Below are positions 56,243 to 64,000 of a stretch of 64,000 nt of DNA, in pieces. A program made the position numbers and the translations under genes. Below the pieces are notes generated by a model that ran no database searches, was not told where the DNA came from, and saw only the letters and a list, made by a program, of their open reading frames with translations. Origin of the DNA: Neoscytalidium dimidiatum (lineage: Eukaryota; Ascomycota; Dothideomycetes; Botryosphaeriales; Botryosphaeriaceae); NCBI GenBank assembly GCA_037367355.1, contig CM074701.1:1922001-1986000 (forward strand), given 5' to 3'. Each line of letters starts with the position of its first letter. Position 1 is the stretch's first letter.

Positions 56243-58859
56243 ATGATGGCGAGCGCATACCCGCATCATCCTGGTGGTATCCAGCAGCCCGGCATTCCGC
56301 ATGGTCACCCCATGGGTCCAGGTCCAGGTCCAAATCCTGGACAGCCCATGGGTCAGCCTATGCCGATGCACCCGGGAGTTTCTGGTCCTAATGGACCGCA
56401 TGTTTCTCAAGCTGGGCCGATGATGGGCATGCAGCCTGGAATGGGTGGCCCAGGTCCAAGTGCGCACGCGTTATCGCATCTCACACCCCAAGCCCACATG
56501 TTCCAGCAGCAACAGCAACAAATGTGTAGGTCATACCGCGAGTCCATTTCCTTTAAGTCATTGTAAGCTAAATCCGGCGTGTAATAGTCGCGCAGAACCC
56601 CGCCCTAGCCATGCAAGCCCAGCAACGTCAGGCGCTGCTGCGGCAACAGCAACAGCAGCAACAGCATCAGCAGCAGCAGCAGCACATGATGCAGCAGAAT
56701 GGGATGATGGGATTTCCACATGGTGGAAACCAAGGAATGAACCCACAGCAGATGGCTGCGATGCAGGGCAACCCCCAGCAGCTTCAAGTCAACCTGCCGC
56801 CGCATCTGCGGGCGCAGCTTGCTCAGAACCAGGCAATGCAGCAACAGCAGCAGCAGCATGCGCAGGCCCAGGCTCAACAGCAAGCTCAGCAGCAGCAACT
56901 TATGGCGCAGCACCACACAGCCATGCAGCATGCCGCCTCTCAGCAGAGCAATTCGGGTCAAGGCGGACCCCAGAATCAACAGGGACCGCAAGGGCAACCG
57001 GGGCAGATGAGGCCTCAGCCGCCAATGCAAGCTGGGCACGAAGCGCAAGCTTCTCCAGCACCACCACCAAGCCAGCATCACACACCCCAGCAGACTCAAT
57101 CTCAGCCACAACCTCCACCGCCAGCCCAGGCTCCAACTCCTGTACAGCAAGGCCCCCCTCCTCCAGGACCTCCTCCCCAGCAACAACCGCCACAGCAACA
57201 GCCCCAACAACCACAGCAGCAGCAACCGCAGCAACAACCAGGCCAACAGCAGGGTCAGCAGCCACCTCAGAATCAGCAGCAAGCGATGCAACAGCAGCAG
57301 CAGCAACGCCAGCAGCAACTAGCCGCGCAACACCAGATGATGCAGCAGCGAGCTCAAGCTGCGCAGGCAGCCCAGGCTCAAGCACAGGCACAGAATAGAA
57401 TGTATGGCACAACCATTCTGAAGCTGCTGAATTTGGCGGACAATCTTAGTCGGTTCAATGTGAGTGTAATTGACGTGGATACCTTGATAAGTGACTAATC
57501 CTTCCAGGCGGACCGGCAACCGAACGACATCAATCATTGGAAAGCCTTTGTTGCGAGGTTTTTCTCCGATGATGGCATCTTCAAGCAGTCGCTACTTGAT
57601 TATGCGCCCCAAGCTGGGAAGTCGAAAAACTTCGAAATTTGCAACCCTGCATTACCTCGTTACTACTACACGCAATTCCAAAGCGGTGTCCAAAACATCC
57701 AGTTGACCATGGATGGCATCACCGAAAAAGAGTTCGGCAACAATTGTCATTATGTGGAAAGCAACAGAGCCAAGTTTATCTATTGGTTCAAGAACGGAAC
57801 TCAGGTTCGTTTTAGCCTCACTCGTTACAAAGTACTCCCTAGCTAATCGGTGGTGATAGGTTGTGCAAAATGGCAAACTCAGCGCAATGTTTGATCAGAA
57901 TGACAAGATCAACCTTCTCATTTTCGAGACGCATGATCACCAGCAGTACCTACCGCGGAATCAACTGGAGGGCCTTTTCCAACAACGGTCACCTCAGCAA
58001 AACATGTCTCCCAAGATGAGCAAAAAGAATCCGCCGAACCAGAGGAATGCAAGGTTGCAGAACACTGAACCAACGATGCTTTTCTCAGAACTTCCTGAAG
58101 CACCGGTGTCAACTTGGGGTGTCACAAACCCGGTGCTTCAGTTCCTTGAGGTGCGTAGGGCGAGTAGTAGTGCTACTTTGGACCCCCAACTGACCCAATC
58201 GGCAGGTTGGCGAGACGCTTTCGAATATGCAAGAACTGTTCGCCCACTATCATCAGAACCCTGGCAATACCCCTTCCCAGGCCATGAATAGCCTGGTTGC
58301 TTCTCTCAATCTCCAACAGCAAAATCAGAGTGGGATACCCCAGGGTAACCAGATGCAACAGCCGGGGCAACAGCCGGGGCAACAGCAGCAAGGTGGGCCA
58401 GGCCAGCCTCAGATCAACCTTCCACCAGGCGCACCTACCCCAGGAAGTGCTCCGGGAGCCAGGACACCGCAAAACATGGCCGGCGGTAACCCCAACATGC
58501 AGCAGCACCCTCCCAACCAACAGTTCATGTCTCCGCACATAGCCAACCTCCAACAATTTCCTGGCGGCCTGAATCCGGCAGTCAACGGGTCCCCTCATCT
58601 GGGAGGCCAGACGCACACGCCTTCGCCTGCACAAGCGCACATGCAGGCACCCGGCCTGGTGGCTCAACACAGCCAGCAGGGAACAAATAGCAGTGCTGCT
58701 GCGAGTGCCAATACAAGTCCAAACGTGAGTAATAAGAGAAGACGCAGCACTGTAAAGGCTGAAGGCGACGATGCGGGTCCTGACAGTGCGCCAACGCAAA
58801 AGGTCAAGCCTAGTCCCAGGATTCCGAACAACAAGCGAATCAAGGGCAATCCTGGTTGA
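56243..58859 (+). CDS. ptaB: LIM-domain-binding adaptor (LDB1/PtaB type), polyglutamine-rich
   Basis: Nuclear transcriptional adaptor; relatives (PtaB in Aspergillus, Mfg1 in yeast) work with Som1/Flo8-type factors in adhesion, development and biofilm formation. Five exons at 56243-56525, 56588-57459, 57508-57804, 57860-58150 and 58206-58859 give 798 residues. The N-terminus is Gly/Pro/Met-rich. Residues 95-360 are very Gln-rich, coded by mixed CAG/CAA. The LIM-binding domain is spread over exons 2-5: YGTTILKLLNLADNLSRFN, WKAFVARFFSDDGIF, FEICNPALPRYYYTQFQSG, FIYWFKNGTQ and VTNPVLQFLEVGETLSNMQ. The C-terminus is Gln/Pro-rich with basic nuclear-signal-like patches NKRRRSTVK and NNKRIKGNPG. Confidence 0.9.
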
Positions 58860-61136
58860 GGGACGGAGGAGAAAGGAATAGTGGTCACGATGCAAGCGTC
58901 TTAATGGGCTCCGCCGAGACGACGTGATGATTATGGGTTCCGAAGATTGGAGTTGGTGTGCCGGGAGGGGGATACTTCGACGCGAACAGCGGAGACGATG
59001 CTGTTTCCTTGGGTTGACCTTGAATATACCCCTAAAACCCGCAACCTAAGGCATCGAACCGCGCTGATGCGTCTGCTTCGGATGTGCTGGACGTTATCTT
59101 GACGGTCAAGCACTTGTTATTTGTTCATCTTGGGTACAGCTGGAAAGTTCTATTTACTTTGGCGGCGAGAGGTTGAGGGAGGCAAAGGCGAAACAGGGTT
59201 CTTGAGTCGCTATACTTGCTGTTTGCGCGCATCTGCTTATGTGCTGGAGTTCATGGTACGCGTGGGTCCGTTTCGTTCCGATAAAGCTCTCCAAGTTCGT
59301 CAGCGTGGCGTTAGTCCGATCATCATACACTCAGTCTCTTTTCCGCGGCTTTCTCTTTGCTCTGCTGGTTGGCTCCGTGTTGGAGCAAAAGGTCGCGCAT
59401 CCCCCCTTTTGGTGCCGCAAAATATCACTTATGTTTCCATGGGCGGAGATCTGAAGTACTTCTTTCCCGCGCAATCATCCATCCTCGTTCTGCAACTGTT
59501 TCCGTTTTTTTTTTCCCTCCCCTCCCTCTTCCGTTATCGCAAATCATTTCCCGCAACTCTGGTTTTCCCAATCTGCAGCTGGTTCATTTTTTTTTTTTCG
59601 CGCGTTCGGCAGGAAAGTTCTGTCATGGAGGTTCTTCATACACATAATTGCGGGCGGAGGTGAAAGGCGGGCGGGGGTGGAGAGGTTCGTTGTAAATTAT
59701 TCGAAGGTTTTTTCTATTTGGGTCGCGAGTGGCCAGCGGTAGGCTTGGCCGTTTGGCACAAAGTTACGATCATCAAGCTTCTGACTCGTTGTCTCCCCGA
59801 TAAGTTGCTCAAAGTGAGGCTGCTGCCACATGTCTGCAGGTCGTACCGCTTTCGTGGGTGCTCACACGACAGGCTGTGGTGTCGCCAATGGCCAGCGGCT
59901 GCGTACGCCCGCGTGGGGGGAAGGTGTGGAAGCTCATAGTGGCGTTTATGCGAACTGGAGGGTATTAGTAATCGCGTAACTGGAGGCATGTTCCTCTCCG
60001 CGTGTCCGGACGAAAAGCTGCGTGCGGACAAACAGTTGAGATTGTGTAGTATGCTTGTAGAGCATCTATTCTGGTCTTGTCAGGCCCCGGATTGATCTTA
60101 TACCTGGCAGCACTGTCCTGGCACGTTCCAATTGCGTGCAATTCTAAGTGCTAGTCAATATCGCGCTCCCCCACATGCTGTGAACTTGCGGAGAAGTGGT
60201 GGTTCACAGCAACGCGTGTGTCTTGTGGATGGACAAGGGTAGCAGAACACACTCTACGGAGCTTCGAGATCAATTCGATGTCACCGACATTTCGAAGAAG
60301 CTGCCGGGCGCGAGGAGGCAATGCCGCGAATTGCCGTTTGTGCGGTCAGCCGTGCCTGATAAGGGGGCGCACACCGGGAGTCACGACATGGAGGGGCGGG
60401 CTCACATTTCGAGATAGCGCGCATTCCAGGCGGTGGAGTGCTGCTGCCGCTGCCCCTGCTGCTGCGTATGGGTTGAGCGCACGGCACCGCTGCGGACCAA
60501 AGCTCTTGTCGTAGATGTTGGGTGAAGACACTGAGGAGTGCGGCCAGCGAAGCGGAGCGGACGACAGTTCTCCAACAGCCACATCGGTCACGGAAGAATT
60601 TCGAGAGCGGGCCGGATTTACGAGATGTTTCGAGAGCCGGGGCAGGACGCGTGTGGGAGGGTGTGATTCATCGCAGCCGGAGCCAGGACCCATGCCAGCT
60701 TTTTTGCTCGAGGGATCATCAAGAAGCGGGGAAACTCGCGTCGTCCGCCCAGTTGGCGCGCCGCTGCGTCCAAGTCGCTGGCCGCTGCACGCTGCACCGC
60801 CCTCCAGTCAGTCCCCCGAGCCCAGAAACCCAGGCGGCCGGTCGCAGAGCCGCATTGCTTCCCAGTCACAGCCGTCCGCCCACACGCGCCCGCCAGCGAT
60901 GCCATGTGAAGCGGTATAAAGCGACTCAGGAACGGAGGTCCCGGCCCAGTCACTGCTTGCTCTTACGCCCACCGCCCGTCCGCGCGACCCGCCCACCGCG
61001 AGACAGCAAGCTGCGAGCAGCAAGCAAACCGGCGTCCGATGCGCGACGCTCTCCCGCCGCGAAGGGTTAAGAAACGCAGCCGCACCAAAACAGGGCGTCC
61101 TCGCAGAACATCACAGGTAACCTCCCGCGCCGCCCT
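58860..61136. other. Gene-free stretch between the adaptor and C2H2-like genes
   Basis: About 2.3 kb. T-rich tracts near 59507-59518 and 59589-59600 belong to the presumed 3' flank of the adaptor gene. From about 60,500 the sequence turns GC-rich and is likely promoter/5' leader of the C2H2-like gene. Overlapping frames at 60515-61070 lack domains. Confidence 0.5.
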
Positions 61137-62351
61137 ATGAAGGATTCAGGCGGTCTGCCCGAACCAGTAAGCACTCCCGCCCTGATTCGCCCATGCGCAT
61201 TTCGTAAGGCTGAGCGACGAAAAACCGCAGTGAACCGCCCCGCTTCCTACTATTCTTCTGGCGCCTCCTACGCCGCATCAGCCTCGCCGTCGTCTGCGGG
61301 CTCGTCGCGCCGATCGGCAGGAGGACCGCAGCACCAGCACCAGTACCATCGTGGCGGCGGTGGCAGCGGCGGCGGCCAGTCATTGTCGCTGGACGCCTTC
61401 CTGCAGCAGCAACAGCAGGATGAGTCGTACCAATTCGGCCCCCAACTCGCCGCATGGCAGAACAGCAGTGAAGGATTCCAGGATCGCCTGGCCGCCAACA
61501 TTTACTCCTTCCCGCAGCACTCAGCAGCAGCGGGCGCAGCCGCCGCCCTCGCCAACCACCAATACCCGTACCCGGCCTCCATCTCTATCGACAAGAGCTC
61601 CATGGCCCCGTCACATCACGCCCAGCCCCCACCGCACATCACCCACCACCGCGCCGGGCCCGCCTCAGCCTCGCAGTACTCCTCGGCCGCTTACTCATAC
61701 TATGGCGGCGGCGCCGGCCCGCCGTCGCTGGTCGACGACCACAGCTCGTACCCGGATAGCAGCGTCGACACGGAGCAGGGCAGGCTGGCCAGCAGGCCGC
61801 GCATGCTCGATGAAGGGCCGGACGGCGTGCTGATGCTGCCTGGGAACGCCACCGCCAACGTCAACGCCGCCCCGCCGGGCGCGACCGTGTATGAATGCAC
61901 CTTCCGCTTCCTCGGTTGCCGCTTCTTCACGACCGACGACGAGGCCGCCTGGCGCACGCACAACCTCTCGCACTTCCACGGCAACCCCCCGCCGCGCAGC
62001 GTTGCTTGCCCGTTATGCGACTTCGGCTTCGAGAGCGATGGTGGCGCCGACCCGTACCGGGCGTGGGAGGCGCGCATGAGCCATCTGGCGGCGCACATGC
62101 GGCTGGGCCAGACGATGGGGACGGCGCGCCCGGATTTCAAGCTCTACCGGTATCTGTGGTCGAAGAGGATTATCGACGATGCCGAGTACAAGGAGTTGAG
62201 TGGCGGCGCGACGCTATCGGCGGGCCCGAGGTCGGAGAGAAGGAGTGCGCCAGCCGTGACGACGCAGGGGAGGCATGTGGAGGGGAGGAGGGAGCGCGTA
62301 CAGCATTATCCAATGCATAATCGGGTGCAAGGGTATCCGGGTTATTCTTGA
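61137..62351 (+). CDS. C2H2-like zinc-finger protein
   Basis: Single open frame of 404 residues, probably nuclear. The first 230 residues are low-complexity (Ser, Ala, His, Gly, Pro and a short Gln run). The folded C-terminal part has YECTFRFLGCRFFTTDDEAAW...HNLSHFH and then ACPLCDFGFESDGG...RMSHLAAHM. This is a pair of Cys-x-Cys / His-x-His zinc-binding units in the arrangement of a fungal family with degenerate C2H2 fingers, where a LGQ follows the last His. The N-terminus is uncertain: a possible phase-0 intron GTAAGC...TAAG at about 61166-61212 would remove residues near 11-25 without changing the rest, and an upstream exon cannot be excluded. Function unknown. Confidence 0.72.
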   Translation: MKDSGGLPEPVSTPALIRPCAFRKAERRKTAVNRPASYYSSGASYAASASPSSAGSSRRSAGGPQHQHQYHRGGGGSGGGQSLSLDAFLQQQQQDESYQFGPQLAAWQNSSEGFQDRLAANIYSFPQHSAAAGAAAALANHQYPYPASISIDKSSMAPSHHAQPPPHITHHRAGPASASQYSSAAYSYYGGGAGPPSLVDDHSSYPDSSVDTEQGRLASRPRMLDEGPDGVLMLPGNATANVNAAPPGATVYECTFRFLGCRFFTTDDEAAWRTHNLSHFHGNPPPRSVACPLCDFGFESDGGADPYRAWEARMSHLAAHMRLGQTMGTARPDFKLYRYLWSKRIIDDAEYKELSGGATLSAGPRSERRSAPAVTTQGRHVEGRRERVQHYPMHNRVQGYPGYS

Positions 62352-63190
62352 GCAGGGAGAGTTCGCGAGTGGGTTGGGGAGTGATGATTGGGAAGACTGC
62401 TGTAAGCGGGAGAGCAAGAGAAGGAAAGAGGGGACAACAAAATCATGACGTCTCGGCTCGTTTCTTCCCCCCCCCCCCCCCTCACCACCACCACTTTCTT
62501 CCCATCTTCAGATTTGTTTGGTTTCGTTTTCACCGTTTCCCTACTTTGTTTTAGTATGCTTTGCGACACGCTCCCATCAGAGACGGAGAGAAGCGCTATC
62601 GATACCCAGATTGGCAGGCCTGCGCTACCGCTCGCCGTTTTCTATATCTCGTTAGTCTCGTCCTTGCTTCTTTTTTTCGGGAGAGAAAAAAGGGGAATTC
62701 TTGGGATCCCTTCATGTCCATTTGGAATAACGAAAGCCTTGGTGTGTTTTGGCGTTTTTGGAAGGGAAGCGCCTGCCTCATCAGAGGTCACGAGAAAAAT
62801 GTTACCTGGGGCCTTTACCGTTTTCTTTTTTGTTTTCTCCTCTTGTTTCTCTCGCCTCAATTACGTTTTGTTTCCAGGGTAACTACTGGGTTATTGTCTG
62901 TTGTTCCCTTCGGAGATACTGGCGAAATGCCAAGCTCAAAGGAAGCAAATATACGTCATTCTGATCAGCAAGTCGCCACTGGAGAACGTATTGTGCCAAG
63001 GTGATCGTCACGGGCGCCACAGGGGGACGCAGAACGCGTGGCTCAGGGCTGAAGGAGCTCCTCCGTCTCGAGGCACCTTTGGTGTGGAGGCGGTTGGATG
63101 GAGGATGCGTGTGGCGTCAGCCCTGGGGTAGGGTTCCGAAAGGGTATCCATTGCCATTGCCGGTCTGATTTGCTGTCAGCTCCACTGTTA
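62352..63190. other. 3' flank of the C2H2-like gene, no gene seen
   Basis: Contains a C14 run near 62467-62480, T-rich stretches at 62490-62880 and no recognisable coding frame. Confidence 0.5.
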
Positions 63191-63197
63191 GGGCATT

Positions 63198-64000
63198 TCG
63201 GACGTCGGCATGAATCGGCTGAGCAGTCCTGTGACAATGGATGGGTCCGCGTGCGTCCCATGATGTTATGTGTCCCGAAAGTGCTTCCTTCATGGGGGGG
63301 GGAAAGGACGTTGATGGTACGTGCCTACGGTGCACATCGGGAATGAAGCACGGAGAGCCAGCATTCGAACATCGGACGTCTGGACGAGTCGACGGCGGCA
63401 ACACGATGGCTGGGTTGAGGGCCTTCGGCTTCTCCGTGCTGTTAGCGTCCGGACGGCGCAAACGGTGTCACGGCGTGACCCAGCAATGCTGACGGAGCGT
63501 TTGCCCGGAAATGGAGGTTCGAGGAGCGAAGGGCGAACCTCGAAACGACTCGGACTAGAAGGCGTTACGGACATCGCTTGGGTCGTGCCGTTGGTGATCC
63601 TACAATTAGCCTCCGGTGTAGCGGGGGTTGACCGTTGGCAAAGGGAATGCACGAAGTGGATATCGAGGCATCAACCTCGAACGTCTGGACTGAATCGAGT
63701 GATGCAGACGAGCAGAACATTCGGGCCCGTAAGTTCTCCGTGAAGAGATACCGCGGTAGAAGGACGCACAAGTGACGAGGTGGGGCAGGAGGCGCCGGCG
63801 GGATGGTCAGGATTATTGCGGCGTGGAGGAGGCATGCAAGAGTGATCAACTTCGAACGTCTGAACTGAATCGACAGGTGGTTGTTTTGTCAACGGCTCGT
63901 GGCCCATCGGCCTTGTTCGGGGCAGTGCGCCGACAGGGCAAACGGATTGATGCTCCATGATTTGCGGGAAGGGGACAACCGCTGTCCAAGATCGAACGTC
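63198..64000. repeat. Degenerate interspersed repeat with conserved 21-23 bp motif
   Basis: A motif close to TCGAACGTCTGGACTGAATCGA occurs at 63677-63698 and, with one mismatch, at 63852-63873. It recurs in truncated form at the window edge (TCGAACGTC at 63992-64000) and in degenerate form at about 63198-63218, 63372-63392 and 63540-63560. All six copies have the same orientation. Spacings are about 174, 168, 137, 175 and 140 bp. Parts of the intervening sequence (for example the GGCAAACGG-type words near 63460, 63640 and 63940) also recur. This looks like a decayed tandem or satellite-like array running out of the window. Confidence 0.6.

Noticed and set aside
56605..57318. Leu-rich minus-strand frame opposite the polyglutamine segment
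   Set aside because: CTG/TTG codons are simply the complement of CAG/CAA repeats.
60515..61070. Two overlapping plus-strand frames upstream of the C2H2-like gene
   Set aside because: Mutually exclusive, low-complexity and Arg/Ser/Pro-rich; more likely 5' leader and promoter sequence.
63198..64000. CRISPR-like array at the right edge
   Set aside because: Copies are degenerate, spacing is irregular (about 137-175 bp) and the host is a fungus; a decayed tandem repeat fits better.

Overview
The window is nuclear DNA of a filamentous ascomycete (Pezizomycotina; a Dothideomycete is plausible but not shown). The evidence is short spliceosomal introns (mostly 45-130 nt, GTRAGT-type donors, CTAAC-type branch sites), about one gene per 2-2.5 kb on both strands, a Zn2Cys6 regulator, a family 3 pectate lyase, and orthologues of fungal housekeeping genes (cytochrome c, ATP synthase OSCP, V-ATPase subunit B, Ies2, Pex14, Mgs1, an LDB/PtaB-type adaptor). 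Exon boundaries were placed by hand from splice signals, reading phase and family similarity. Every spliced CDS I list closes in frame.

Left part (1-19.3 kb): secreted pectate lyase (-), Zn2Cys6 factor (+, with an in-frame TAG to explain), secreted But2-like protein (-), a membrane DUF1295/steroid-reductase-like protein with ten N-terminal AEQDR repeats (-), a kynurenine-type aminotransferase and MGS1 as a divergent pair, then IES2 and PEX14 as a second divergent pair. A poor stretch follows (19.6-23.1 kb). It holds a frame-broken esterase, a candidate Cys-rich micropeptide gene and a frame-broken HAD-like hydrolase.

Centre (23.8-34.5 kb): five polyol/sugar-acid enzymes lie together: a Gfo/Idh/MocA inositol-dehydrogenase-like protein, a zinc polyol dehydrogenase, an SDR of the gluconate/deoxygluconate dehydrogenase type, myo-inositol oxygenase and an aldo-keto reductase. 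They fit a catabolic cluster taking myo-inositol through D-glucuronate towards L-gulonate, L-idonate and gluconate.

Right part (35-64 kb): a small conserved-looking protein, cytochrome c, an eight-exon SDR, a 1078-residue protein with internal repeats and a duplicated Cys module, and a divergent pair of a Dal5/Soa1-type transporter and a TauD/Jlp1-type dioxygenase (likely sulfonate use). Next come ATP5/OSCP, V-ATPase B, a polyglutamine LIM-binding adaptor and a C2H2-like protein. The last ~0.9 kb carries a degenerate 21-23 bp motif recurring at roughly 140-175 bp. I saw no tRNA or rRNA gene, transposase, CRISPR array, or PKS/NRPS gene.
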